Numbered from the stretch's first letter, positions 31,200-42,821 are shown. The stretch: DNA of 64,000 bases from Bathynomus jamesi (GCA_023014485.1 JAJOZX010006153.1:186001-250000); one strand, 5' to 3'. Made by a program: numbers and translations. The notes: a model not told the origin generated them from the sequence alone.

Positions 31200-32868
31200 A
31201 TGGCAATGGCTACCAATAGGCCCTGCAGACATTCTGCAGATTCATTTTGTCATGTTTGCGGCCATTACATCAATCCAAAGCAAGTAAAGCACAAAATTGA
31301 CACAGGAACGAAGTTTTGCACAGCATATCACGCCTACTTTGGCATGCCCATGGGCGATCAAAATAAATCATGGGCACCTCACTTTTGTTATGGAAGCTGC
31401 CGTTCCACATTAGAAGGATGGCTGCGAGGTACCAGAAAAGGCATGCCATTTGCTATTCCTCGCATTTGGAGGGAGCAAACCAATCACCACGATGATTGCT
31501 ACCTCTGCATGGCAGACATTTCACTCTACAAGAGAGGTAAAGGTCGAAAAAATGTCCTATATCCAAATATCCCATCTTCTATTGCCCCAGTCCCCCATAA
31601 TGAAGATTTACCCGTTCCATACCCACCCACCATGGAGGAAATAGAAGAAACGCCTTTAATATCCTCGGATGAAGATGAAGATGGTGACTTTGAGGCAAGC
31701 TCCAATACGTCACCCCATTTCCCCAACCAGAAAGACATAGACGACCTAGTCAGGGATATGAACCTTACGAAAACCAAAGCAGAAATTATGACGTCCCGCC
31801 TTAAAGAGTGGAATCTTTTGGACCCAAGTGTCAAGATCTCTTTCTACAGGAATAGGCATTTGCGATACGCTTCTTTCTACTCCTGTTTTGCATCGAGCTC
31901 TCTTTGCTACTGCTGTGATATGAATGACCTTTTTGCTGAGATAGGAAATGAATACAGCCCTGCTGATTGGCGTTTGTTATTGACAGTTCAACTAGAAGTT
32001 TAAAAGGCGTCCTACTACATAATGGAAACATGTTTCCATCTATTCCTGTGGCTCATTCGGTTGAATTGAAGGAAAAATATGAAAATGTGAAACAGTTGCT
32101 AGACAAAATAAACTACAGTGAACATGGATGGGATGTATGTGGAGACTTCAAAATGCTAGGATTCCTGCTTGAACTACAGGGCGGTTACACTAAATATTCG
32201 TGTTTCCTCTGCCTTTTGGACAGCAGAGCAGATGGTGAGCACTTTGTCAGAAAGGAATGGCCCGTGAGAAATGAGCTTAATCCAGGCAAACACAATGTTC
32301 TTAACGAAGCCCTTGTTCTGACAGACAAAATTTTGCTACCCCCGCTGCATATCAAGCTTGGTCTTATTAAGCAATTCGTCAAAGCTTTGGATGCTGAAAG
32401 TGATGCTCTTTATCATATGCGTTCAATGTTTCCCAAACTTTCTGAAGTTGAAATCAAGGGAGGCATATTTGTTGGACCTCAAGTCAGACGCATGTTAGCA
32501 TCTAAAGAGTTAGAAGAAAAAATGACAGCTCTTGAAAAAAATGCTTGGCAGTCATTTCGGCGTGTAGCCCATGGATTTTTAGGTAACAGAAGAACGACAA
32601 CTACAAAGAGCTAGTAGAAAATCTACTCAAACACTTTCAAAGGTTAGGTTGTAGAATGTCCCTGACGTTACACTATCTGGACTCGCATTTAAAATTCTTC
32701 AGACCAAATTTGGGTGATGTAAGTGAAGAACATGGTGAATGTTTTCACCAAAATATCCAAACCATGGAGAGGAGATATCAGGGAAAATGGGACGAAGCTA
32801 TGATGGGTGACTATATCTGGTGTTTAATACGAGATAATCCACGGGACTACAAGAGAAAAAGTCGCTGA
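31200..32868 (+). pseudogene. Uncharacterised TIR-transposon protein, copy 2 (best copy)
   Basis: Start at ATG 31200, with a splice-acceptor-like TTTTTGTATTTTTCAG ending at 31187. Cys/His cluster FCHVCGHY, SWAPHFCYGSC, DDCYLC (residues about 15-105); an acidic Ser-rich linker; LTKTKAEIMTSRLKEWNLL; DLFAEIGNEYSPADWR. A one-base gain near 31975 shifts the frame, after which STRSLKGVLLHNGN and VAHSVELKEKYENV follow. Next are GGYTKYSCFLCLLDSRADG (a Cys-x2-Cys block), PPLHIKLGLIKQFVKAL, GGIFVGPQVRRM; a second shift near 32610; then MSLTLHYLDSHLKFF and GECFHQNIQTMERRYQG, ending at 32868. Two frameshifts only. Its function is unknown; the conserved Asp and His blocks suggest an enzyme. Confidence 0.75.
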
Positions 32869-33263
32869 AATGTACATTTTTAAGCATTATCCGTTTAGAT
32901 TTGTGAGCATATTTGTGTGCGTATTATATTTGGGTGCATTATATATACACATTATATATACATTATATACGCATTATATATACATTATACTGTATACATT
33001 ATATATATGATACATTATATATCTTTAAATATGAAATATATTTATTTTCCTTTCCTTTAATTCATTGTGATTTTGCTCTCTGATAAGCCACTAGGTACAA
33101 AAAATAGATTATAGTTTTCAGAAGAAACTAGAGTTTTCACGAGAAAACTAATGTGATTTTTTAATTCAGCGCACCCAAAAACATAAAGGAACACCAAAAA
33201 AATAAGATAAACACAAATTTTCCAAAATTTTGTTACATAGTGTAATTTTATAAAACAAAGCCA

Positions 33264-33362
33264 ACATGGGTTTCTAAGAAATAAATCTTGTTTAGCAAAT
33301 TTATTTGTATTTTTCATGAAGTTATCGATATTTAAAAGTGTAGTAGAGCTGTAGATACAAAA
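33264..33362 (+). mobile_element. CR1 LINE copy 1, continuation of the reverse transcriptase
   Basis: CAACATGGGTTTC at 33264 onward reads as the HGF-RNKSCLANLF block of CR1 reverse transcriptase, directly continuing the text that stops at 23072. It ends at another mariner-like terminus (ACAGGGTGGGAGAAAAG at about 33364) followed by TA-rich repeats. Confidence 0.8.
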
Positions 33363-33463
33363 TACAGGGTGGGAGAAAAGTCTTTAAGGATATATACACA
33401 TTATATACACATTATATATTATATATTATATGTATTATATATTATATTTTTATATATATATAT

Positions 33464-34222
33464 ACAGGGTGGGCCGTAAGTTTCCATACATAGGAAAAAT
33501 AAACATTTTTTTATGGACAACCATTTTTATTTATATAATATGCTCTACATGGTTGCCATTGTTTTGAAAACACATTTCAATACGTGTTCCCCACTGTTGA
33601 TGAACACGCATTAGCACAGTTGACGTTATGCTTGTAATGGCGTTGGTGATACGTTCCTTTAGATGATTTATGTCTCGTATCTTTTCCTGATACACCATGG
33701 CCTTCAAGTGCCCCCAAAGATAGAAATCAAGGGGGGTGAGATCTGGGGATCTGGGAGGCCACTCCACAGGACCACGCCGACCAATCCAAGCATCCGGAAA
33801 CTGCTGCTGATCCAAATACCGACGCACGTGAAGACCATAATGAGGTGGAGCTCCATCTTGCTGGAAGTAAACTGGGAAGTTACCTTCCTCGTTTAGCAGG
33901 GATGGGAAAATCTCTTCTTGCAACATGTTAAGATACCTTTCGGCATTAAGATTTCCACTGACAAAAATTGGTCCAATAATTCTGTCACCCCATATCCCGG
34001 CCCACACCATCACTTTACCGGCACCTTGCATCTTCGTCGGACTCAGCCAGTTAGGGTTAGCATTACTCCAATAAAGTATGTTTTGCCGATTAACCTCTCC
34101 ATTGACGTAAAAATTTGCTTCATCAGTAAACAAGATCTTACGTCAAACGCATATTCTTAGGGTATCTGAAACATAAAAACAAACGTTTAATTTTTCCTAT
34201 GTATGGAAACTTACGGCCCACC

Positions 34223-34226
<4 letters not shown>
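33464..34226. mobile_element. Tc1/mariner-like element, 763 bp, in a TA microsatellite
   Basis: ACAGGGTGGGCCGTAAGTTT at 33464 and its complement ending at 34226 form near-perfect inverted ends. (TA)n stands on both sides. It holds the last 200 codons of the transposase on the minus strand. Confidence 0.92.
33531..34133 (-). pseudogene. Mariner-like transposase, carboxyl two thirds
   Basis: All three catalytic blocks are kept in one open frame: FTDEANFYVNG (first Asp), YFQQDGAPPHYG (second Asp) and PPRSPDLTPLDFYLWGH (third Asp). By my count the second and third Asp (the one in PLDF) are 42 residues apart, longer than in classic DD34D mariners. MVWAGIWGDRIIGPIF lies between. The helix-turn-helix part is deleted upstream of 34133, so it cannot bind its own ends. 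Confidence 0.88.
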
Positions 34227-34287
<61 letters not shown>

Positions 34288-34290
34288 TAT
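34227..34290. repeat. (TA)n microsatellite
   Basis: Continues directly from the right end of the mariner-like element. Confidence 0.95.
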
Positions 34291-34396
34291 TATTATATAT
34301 TTGTTAATAATAAATAAATTGAAATGATATTACTGCAGTTTATGCGACACTTTTCAAAGCAACATACAAGGCCAGGAATGACCCTAGGCTAGTACC

Positions 34397-35215
34397 ATGT
34401 CAGTAAGGATGGAATACAGAAATGAAGAAAAGATGTATCTTGTATTGTGGGCTATTTTGTATAATAAGTGTGAAGAAAGTTTTCGTTTATTTCAAGAAAA
34501 ATATAAACCACCACTAAATGCAACCACTCTTCGATACTGGAAGCTCAAACTTTGGGAAACAGGGAGTCTGGTAAAAGATCGTTCAAGAAAGGGAAGGCCA
34601 GTAACGGCGACAGTGGACAACTACGAAGAAAATGTCCTCGCCAGTTTTTAAATCGATCCAACAACTTCAACGAGAAAAGTCGCAGAGGGATTGGGTATTT
34701 CCAACTTTTCAGTAGCAAAAACATTGAAATCACAGGGACCACGATTCCCAACCACCACCCATTTGCTCTCAGCTCATATACGACGATGATTCTGATAGAC
34801 GGTTGCAGTTTGCTGAAACAATGAGACAAAAGTTCAACAGTGATCCAGATTTGCTTCAAAAGATCAAATTTTCAGATTGATGTGTCTTCGGTTTAACGAG
34901 TAAAGGAAACAAACACAACGTTCACTATTAGGCGGAAAAAAATTCCAAAATACGATTAGGTTAACCCGTTAAAATGGTTATTCATGACTCGTTTCCTTTG
35001 ACATATCAAGCGATACGAGGGATGGAAAAAAAATAATGCCAGGTATTGAGAGAAAATTTTTCCACAGTTTACTAATGGTGTTGGCAGCTGCCCGTGAGAT
35101 TCTGGATACGAACATTGAAGAAAGATGGCTTGAGCGGCGAGGTCCCATCGAGTAGACAGCCAGATCACCTGATTTAACCCCATGCGATTTCTGGCTTTGC
35201 GTTTATTTGTCTGTT
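34397..35215 (+). pseudogene. Decayed Tc1/mariner-like transposase
   Basis: The start MEYRNEEKMYLVLWAI, FRLFQEKYKPP and TGSLVKDRSRKGRP form the helix-turn-helix part. Then, in shifted frames, DLLQKIKFSD with CVFGLTSKGNKHNVHY (first Asp region, near 34850-34930) and, after an A-rich gap, RSPDLTPCDFWL (third Asp block, near 35160). Several stops. TIRs were not found. Confidence 0.65.
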
Positions 35216-35319
35216 CTATGCTTTAGTAGTACTACAATTCCTGTGTGAAAACTTTACACGTCTATAATGCATAATTTTCAGTGTTCTTTTTTTCATTGCT
35301 ATTTCTAACTTGTCTACTT

Positions 35320-35361
35320 TCTTCTTGTGCTAGCCTAGAGTGGATCTTAGGGACTTTGTTA

Positions 35362-35424
<63 letters not shown>
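35320..35424 (+). mobile_element. CR1 3'-end remnant followed by (TC)n
   Basis: GAGTGGATCTTAGGGACTTT at 35338-35357 matches the 3' ends of the CR1 copies at 42290-42310 and 56135-56155. A (TC)n tract of about 58 bp follows directly, as microsatellites follow the other CR1 ends here. Confidence 0.65.
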
Positions 35425-35428
<4 letters not shown>

Positions 35429-35796
35429 GTCACTTATTAATTCATTCATTTTTCCTTTTTTTTAACATTTATTATAGTAAGTGTTTATATGACAAATGAC
35501 AATGTAATTATGAAATGACAAAAATAAAAATTGAAAATGATTAAAACGAAAATTGAGAGTTAAGTTGTAGTTAAAAGTGCTCTCTTCTCACCTGCAAACA
35601 GAACTGGACAAGATGGTTCATGTGAATGAAATATGCCGAGTTCACGTCCTTCTCACAACGTGACATTTAATCGATAAGTTATTTGGGTTGTGATTAAGTT
35701 TGTTAATCGCTTAATTTAGGGGGATCAGCTTTATTTTGTTTAATCCGTTTAATTTCGTTTAAAGATTTTTAATCTTACAATATTTCCATTCATTAG

Positions 35797-36038
35797 CCGG
35801 CTATGTACCGATGTTGTGCCTAATTGCGATGTGTTTCGTCAACTGCCATCGGCTGTTGGCATTTGTGGTCCTCGTCATTAGTGGCACTTTCAATGGCGCC
35901 TTTTTCTGTGGTTTCATGAGCTCCCATGCAGACATTTCTCCTAGATTTGCAGGGACATTATTTGGGCTGACGAATACCATAGGAACAATTCCAGGCTTCA
36001 CATCGCCGTCAATTACTGGAGCTTTAACGCAGGATAAT
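35797..36038 (+). CDS. Single internal exon of an SLC17-family (sialin/phosphate cotransporter-like) transporter
   Basis: A 242-bp open segment bounded by a splice acceptor (CATTCATTAG, AG at 35795-35796) and a donor (GTAAGT from 36039). It enters with two bases of a split codon and leaves at a codon boundary. The text GTFNGAFFCGFMSSHADISP, RFAGTLFGLTNTIGTIPGF and SPSITGALTQDN is the late transmembrane region (about helices 10-11) of SLC17 anion/phosphate cotransporters of the major facilitator superfamily. No stop or frameshift, in contrast to all transposon genes around it. The neighbouring exons are not in the window on this strand as far as I can see, so the flanking introns are long and full of transposons. 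Confidence 0.85.
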
Positions 36039-36398
36039 GTAAGTAATCATTTGTTTGTGAAATACTGATAACATTCTCATTAAGAAAGTTTAGTGATGCT
36101 GACTGTGTCCTCAATGAATTTCATCCATTCGGCACTTAATCTGTGCTCCTTTGGAGATTATTTATAAATTACATAAGGCTACTTTGGCCTATTTGTTTTT
36201 TCTTCCCTCTCTATCACAGAAAACAACAACGCTTGTGACTTCCATTTCATTTTTGGCATTAATTTATGTACCGCGGTAGACAGAAAGAAGTTCATGAAGT
36301 TTTATTTTCAGTATTGTGACAAATGGTAACCTCAATTGTGCGCACTGTTTATAAGCAAATATACAGAACTGAATTATGAATATAATGTATACATACTA

Positions 36399-37753
36399 GG
36401 GGCACTCAATATATTTTGCCTCATCATTTTTTCTTAGCTAAATAATAAGCCATGGAGCTGAAATGTCTTTTGGCCAGTAAGTTTGAACATAACCGGATTT
36501 TTTCCAGTTTGAACCTCCCCCCCCCTTGTATAAAACCAGTTTTAAACGTCCTTGTATAAAACCAATGGTTAACACAGTTTCGAAAATGGCGTCTTGACAG
36601 TGATGTGCGTCGTAAACAGAGCGCTGTTATCGAGTTCTTAACTGCAGAGAAGGAAACGGTTGGAAATATTCACACAAGCTACAAAACGTTTACGGAGATG
36701 CTGCTGTTCATCGGAGCACAGTTGGACGTTGGTCTAAACGTGTGACATCTTCAGGGAAAGAGGGAGAGTTAGCCTTGATGATGATCCACGCAGCGGTCGC
36801 CCGCCATCGGCTCTGACATCTCACTGTGCAACGTGCTAACAGCATCATTCGATCAAATCGGCGCGTCACATACAAGGAGCTATCACTGAAGCTAGGAATT
36901 AGTGAAGGAAGTGTGAATACGATAATTCAGCAAATGGGATACTCAAAAGTGTGTTCGCTGTTTGTTCCCCGCGAACTGACTGAAGATCACAAAGCCCAAA
37001 GAAAAGAAATTGCTTCCGAGTCGTTGGTTGGATACGAGACAGAAGGGGATGACTTCCTTTCACGAATTGTGAATGGGGATGAGACTTGGGTACACCACTT
37101 CGAACTTGAAACAAAGCGCGAATCCATGTAGTGGCATCACGCAGACTCCCCACGCAAGAAAAATTTCAAAATGGCTCCCTCTGCAGGAAAGGTTATGGCC
37201 ACCATCTTCTGGGACATGAAAGGGGTGATTCTGGTGGACATTATGAAGAATGGACAAACAATCAACTCAGAAGCATATATTGCTACCCTACAGAGACTCC
37301 ATAGACGTATAAAGCGAGTTCGACCGGAGAGAAAACTGGAAGACGTCCTTCTTTTGCACGATAATGCAAGACCACACAATAGTTTGCAAATAAGAGAGGC
37401 AATCACAAAAATGCGTTTGACACTGTTACCCCCACCCTCCATACAGCCCGGATCTGGCACCTTCAGACTTCCAATGAAGGATGCTATTCGTGGAAGAAAG
37501 TTTCAGAGTGACGATGAGGTTGTTGTTGAGGTTAAGAGGTGGCTCCAGCGCAACCCAGCAGACTTTTACCAGCAAGGAATAAAGGCAATTGTTTCGAGGT
37601 GGAGGAAAGTCGAAGAAAAGGATGGAGACTATGTGGAAAAATTAAAACTTGTAAAAAAGGTATGTAACTACTTGTTTACAAAATTTCTGGAACTTACAAG
37701 GAAACTTGGAAAGAAAAAAAAAGGTGGGGCAAAATATATTGAGTGGCTCTCAT
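36399..37753. mobile_element. DD34D mariner element, copy b
   Basis: Left GGGGCACTCAATATATTTTG, right inverted form GGCAAAATATATTGAGTGG, TA on both sides. It lies about 360 bp inside the intron after the SLC17 exon. Confidence 0.9.
36565..37650 (+). pseudogene. Mariner transposase, copy b
   Basis: Same protein as copy a. One-base changes near 36594, 36675 and 36800 break the amino part. The helix-turn-helix (RVTYKELSLKLGISEGSV), first Asp block (NGDETWVHHFELETKR) and second Asp block (LLHDNARPHNSL) are kept, with a TAG at 37129-37131 between them. The third Asp block is lost: the text after MRLTLLPP is shifted and a stretch near 37450-37475 is deleted. The native stop is also lost, so the frame runs on to 37842. 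Confidence 0.9.
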
Positions 37754-38190
37754 GTAATGTGGTGGTGAGCAACGCCCGCCACAAGTTGACCACCACGTTC
37801 TTGAAAATGGCGCGCAAGGCATTAAGAAAAAAAAGAAGTTAGCGTTTTTCTCCTGGTTTAAGAAATCTGCTGTACTGTATATTGAAACTTGTAGTATGCC
37901 CGCATTTGGGTAGAGGAAATTGGATCAATTTGAAAATTTCCTCCACACCGTCCTTCATAAGGGGTCTCCGTCCTCCTTGGTGTCCTTTATGAGGCTTCTT
38001 TCATGAGAGATATTAAAAAAAAAACTCAAGGAACTCTTCTGGGAAAATTAAATGCACTATAGTCTAAATAAGTAATGGTAAATTACAAACACTGTAGTTT
38101 TTTCTTTTTCATGATGTTAGCCATTTTCGCAGAAGAGTTTCTTGTTCCATGCACGGTCTGTGTGTATCATAGTGAAATAGCTTAAATAGT
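37754..38190. other. Non-coding stretch with a fold-back pair
   Basis: 38020-38050 (AAGGAACTCTTCTGGGAAAA) is inverted relative to 38120-38145 and to 42735-42760, while 38130-38170 (TTCCATGCACGGTCTGTGTG) is a direct match to 42755-42790. It is a piece of the same repeat as the region right of LINE copy 2. No gene seen. Confidence 0.5.
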
Positions 38191-38205
38191 TTAAAACGCC
38201 GGCCC

Positions 38206-41200
38206 GTGGTAAACAATAATTTAAACGTCTTTTATTGTAACGCGCGTAGTATTAGAAATAAATTAAACGAATTTAAGGTGATAATTTATTCCGGCAACTA
38301 CGATATAGTTGCTCTCACTGAAACGTGGTTAAATACCGTGACTCGGGACTTGTTGGGGGAACTTGATGTACCGGGTTTTAAACTCTGTACTAATGATAGG
38401 TTACATAGGTTTGGTGGCGGCGTTTTGCTGTACATTCGTAATTCTCTTAGGGCTATCGGGGTTAAGATAGATTTTCCGGCAGCAATTAATGCGATATGCA
38501 TTGAAGTTAGGGCGCGTAGCATTAGTTTTAATTTTGTTGTTGTTTATAGACCTCCCGTTCAACCCTTCGATACTGATACTAGATTTTACTCACTTCTTGG
38601 TCATTTTATTGACAATCGGAATAGTATAATTGTCGGAGACTTTAACTGCCCTAATGTTAATTACGAGACTTTTACTGGTAATGAGGAGGGTTTGAGATTG
38701 ATTGAGTTTATGGAAAACTTTTTACGACAGATGGTTACCGAACCAACGCGCGTGACAATATTTTAGATTTGGTAATGACGAACGGCGAAAATATAGTCGA
38801 AGGTTTAGAAGTAGGCGAGAGTTTAGGATGTAGTGATCATCAAGTTCTTAGGTTTAAGTTATTGATAGAAAACACTAAGGATAGTAACGTAATAGAAGTC
38901 CCTGATTTTCGTTGGGCTAATTTTGATAGTTTTGCGGATAGGATGAGAGTAGTGGACTGGGATAACTTATTTATAAGTAATGACACAAATTTGCATTGGG
39001 AGGCGTTTAAAGAAAGTTTTATGAATATAGAAAGGGAGTTTTTTCTTCGTAGGCCCAAGCGCGCTAGAAATCATGGTAGGCCCAAGTGGTGGACTTGGGA
39101 AATAGGCGAGTTCATAATCGAGCGTAACGGAGCGTATAAACTTAATAAGCGCAATGGCACGGCAGCTAACTTTAATAGATATATTGAGCTTAGACGTCAG
39201 GTTAAACGATCAGTTAGGAATGCCAAGCGTAATTTAGAGATACTTATAGCTGCGGATAGTAAACATAATCCAAAAAAGTTTTTTGAATACGTCAATAATC
39301 GTAAGCCGATAAAAGATAACATAGGCCCTCTAGTGGAGGTTAACGGCGCTTTGGCTTCTGACGCTCAGGCGATGGCGGGTATTTTCAACAATTTTTTTGA
39401 GACAGTTTTTACCGTAGAAGACGTAAATAATGTTCCCGACGTGGACGATATCGTTCCATTTAGTAGCGAGACTATTTTAGATGAAATAACTGTTTACGAG
39501 GGTGAGATTGCGCATTATATCGATAGGCTAAAAGTTAGCAAGGCTCCAGGCCCTGACGCTTTTTATTCCAGACATTTGAAGGATTTGAAAGACGTTATTG
39601 TAGGTCCCTTAACGAAGATTTTTAATCAGTCACTCGAAACGGGGATTATTCCTGAAGATTTCAAATTAGCTAACGTCACGCCCATTTTTAAAAAAGGCGA
39701 CCGCACAGTAGCTAGCAATTATAGGCCCATTAGCTTAACATCAATAGTCGGTAAACTTTTGGAATCCGTAATTAGGGATCGTATCAACGATCACTTAGAA
39801 AGTAGAGATTTGATTAATAGTAGTCAGCATGGGTTTCGACGCCACAGATCTTGATTAACTAATTTGTTCGAATTTTATAACGAAATAGTGCGCGAATACG
39901 ATAGGCATAGAGCGGCTGACGTTATTTATTTAGATTTTAAAAAGGCGTTCGATACAGTTCCGCATATAAGATTAATTGCGAAGGTTAAAGCGCACGGTAT
40001 ACGCGGTCAGGTAACTAACTGGTTAGAGGAATGGCTTCGTGCTAGGAGACAGAGGGTCGTTGTTAATGGTAGTGAATCGGGGAGGTTGGATGTAAGTAGC
40101 GGTGTCCCACAGAGTTCAGTGTTAGGCCCATTGCTATTCGTAATTTACATTAACGACATAGATGTAGGATTGACTAGTAACGTGTCAAAATTCGCGGACG
40201 ATACTAAAATAGGAGGTATAAGGTTGTTAACGAGGACGATAGAAATAGGCTCCAAGACGATGTAAATAGGATTATGGAGTGGACGGATAAGTGGCAGATG
40301 CAATTTAACGTAGACAAATGTAAAGTTTTGCATATAGGTTCTCATAACAATAATTACACGTACACGATGGATGATAGAGAGTTAGCGAGCGTTGACGAGG
40401 AAGTAGATTTAGGCGTACGCGTATCTAAGGATTTAAAGGTTAGGAACAGTGCCTGGAGTCTTGCGCAAAAGCTAATAGGATGTTAGGCTTCATAGCGCGT
40501 AATTTCAAATTTAAATCGAAGGATATTATATTGCCCCTTTACAAGTCCTCATTTAGAATATGCCGTGCAGTTTTGGTGTCCGTATTTGCGTGAGGATATT
40601 GATAGGTTGTTCAGCGTCGTGCCACGAAACTAATTCCGTCATTGCGCAACAAGCTTTATGAAGATAGAATTAAAGAGTTAGACTTGCATTCACTCGAAAG
40701 TAGGAGATTAAGGGGGGAGCTTATTGAAGTTTTCAAAATCGTTAATAACATCGATTACGTAAATTTTGACAAACTGTTCACTTTCGATAATAGCAATACT
40801 CGTAATAATGGATTTAAGTTGCGTGGCAGACGTTTCATTACTAATATCGCTAAAAACTTCTTTACGTTTAAAGTAATTGATAAATGGAATAATCTTCCCG
40901 GGTCAGTAGTGTTGAAAACCGGTTTGTAAAATTCTCCTAAAAATCGAAAACCGAAAGAAAAAACCGGTTTTATCGATTGATTTTTATTTGGCTCAAACTT
41001 GCGCGAACGTGCAGCTACGCGCTACAGCGCAGAAAAAATAACTTCGAATACATTACCTATTAAGTTAAATTGTGACAAACTGGCAACTGCTCTTCAGTAT
41101 AATTTTTGCCTATCTGGCAACTCGATCTTCAGTTTGTCTCATCATGTAGGCTGTAGTGTGGAGTCAGTCGACTAAAGCCCTATTCGCAGTATAAGACCCT

Positions 41201-41796
41201 TAATGCCCTTTGTTTCTTAAGATGTCATTTCCAAAATAGGGATAAAATCTAAATTAATTTTTATATTTTTTCTTACACGAAGAGTCAATTTTCTAGGCAA
41301 AGTTTTTTTTATTAAAAAATTTTATTTCAATGTTTTTTCCAAAATAGAGATAAATTTTATTTTTATTCTTTATAAGTTTTTTACAAAAAGAAGTTTATTT
41401 CTTTCTAAGTATAGATGTTTTATTTTAAAAAATTATTTCAAATCTAAATTGTTTGAATAATGTATTATTTTGGCTAAAATAAAATATGTCAAAGTTGTCA
41501 TTTTCTTATTCATATGCATACATATGATGCTGCATTTTTGCATTCTTTTGACCAAAAAAGGCGATAAGCTATGCTTGTTAAGAGTTAAAGTCAGTACCTT
41601 TCAATTGTGGCTTTTAAAAACTATACTTTTCGGTCATAACCGGTTAAAACCGGTTTTCAAAAAACAGATCGATTAAAAACCGGTTTGTAAAGTTTCGATT
41701 ATTTTTCAACACTACGCGTCAGTCGTTAACTCTACCAGTGTTAATATGTTTAAGAACCGTTTAGATAGGCATTTTAAAAATATTAACGTTGTTTAA
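38206..41796 (+). pseudogene. CR1 ORF2, endonuclease and reverse transcriptase, copy 2
   Basis: Apurinic-type endonuclease 38206-38766 (FYCNARSIRNKLNEF, ALTETWLN, FVVVYRPPV, IIVGDFNCPNVNY), a frameshift near 38762, then the linker and reverse transcriptase: SKAPGPDAFYSRHLKDLK, IFKKGDRTVASNYRPISLTS, HGFRRH, a TGA at 39852-39854, [33 protein letters not shown] and KFADDTKIG with the catalytic Asp pair. Further shifts are near 40225, 40480 and 40550. The last 27 codons (NMFKNRLDRHF) lie beyond the MITE and end at TAA 41794-41796. Confidence 0.88.
40899..41722. mobile_element. hAT-like MITE, 808 bp, with AAACCGGTTT palindromes
   Basis: TAGTGTTGAAAA at 40907 and its complement ending at 41714. 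The 8-bp target duplication is CGGGTCAG (40899-40906) versus CGCGTCAG (41715-41722), one mismatch. Both ends carry palindromic AAAACCGGTTT units just inside the TIR (three on each side by eye). No transposase; short open frames inside are not recognisable. Confidence 0.85.
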
Positions 41797-42330
41797 AATA
41801 AAAAACAATTAGTAACAGGAGCTCTGAGGGTGGTGGTCGAGGAAGAGTCTGTTGACGATTAATGCCAGCAATAAAATTATTAAAAAAAAAAAAATTAGAC
41901 TAACACAAACGTAGATGTAGCTCGTAACGTAAACTAACCCACTTTTTGTTATACTATACCTTTTTTTTTTCCCCCTTCCATGTCTGTAACTCTTTACTCG
42001 CATGTTTGTAGTTTGCATGGTATGACAGTGAGTTAAGACTGTGTTTGCATGGTTTGTAAGCGTTCTTATTTTACTTTTTTCATCTTTCACCCCTCTCCTG
42101 TTCTCTTCGACTATTTTTCTGACTTGTGAGCAGTGGCCGGCGGATGATGATGGTGAGTCTTTTTTTTCTATTTTTCTGAATGAATGTTAACCCACGAGTG
42201 ATAGGTGTTGCTACTTACTTAACCCCTTATTCTCTTCTCTTAACCCTTCTCTTAACTCCCCCCTCTTTCCTTTCTCTCGGGCTAACCTTAGAGTGGATCT
42301 TAGGGTCTTTGTTAGCCTTAGCTTCTGTAG

Positions 42331-42821
42331 ATCTGTAGATCATGAGAAACCTCAGGGGACTATTCTCAGTTCAATCCCATCATGAAACTGACATGTTATG
42401 TGCCTTGAAAAGTTGACGTTCAATTTTGGCAGTTGAGGTTTACGTTTTGGTTTGTGGCTAAAAATACAATAGTTACCCCTTTTTCTTTGATGTATTCAAT
42501 CCGACGCGACGAGCCTTTTCCTTACTTTGAGGTTCTGAATATAGTAGGCTAGGTGTAGCAGTAACCCCTAGATCCTGTCCCAAAGCTGGATCCTATCTGC
42601 TTTGCAGATAGCTGGTGAGGGAAGCTATATTTCTGGGGCCTCTTTGCGAGTGACCTGTTGCCCAGGTCGAGCTAACATCATAAAAAAGAAAAACTATAGT
42701 GTTTGTCATTTACCATTACTTATTCGGACTATAGTGGATTTAATTTTCCCAGAAGAGTTCCTTGTTCCATGCACGGTCTGTGTGTATCATGAAAAAATCT
42801 CAGGGGACCATTCTGAGTTCA

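Larger units (their letters stand above)
23073..33263. mobile_element. TIR transposon of the uncharacterised Cys-rich family, copy 2 (split by the Academ-like element)
   Basis: Left end 23073-23106 plus 30915 onward, read across the nested insertion, aligns with the inverted right end near 33090-33230. Shared features are GTTTATGTTGATTTTTCG versus GTTTATCTTATTTTTTTGG, and CGCTGATTACAGATTTCGC versus CGCTGAATTAAAAAATCAC. CAACA flanks both outer sides inside LINE copy 1. The right end has about 45 bp not matched on the left, so the exact terminus is open. It carries the gene at 31200-32868. Confidence 0.6.
38190..42330 (+). mobile_element. CR1-clade LINE, copy 2
   Basis: A 5'-truncated copy with nearly full ORF2, an 808-bp hAT-like MITE near the ORF2 end, and a 3' untranslated region ending at GAGTGGATCTTAGGGTCTTT (42290-42310). 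Its protein is about 60-65% like that of copies 3 and 4 by eye, so it is another subfamily. Confidence 0.85.

Noticed and set aside
23073..33263. Whole 10.2-kb block as a single composite transposon with two genes
   Set aside because: The inner 7.8 kb has its own long TIRs and ATA flanks, and the outer TIR text is continuous once it is taken out.
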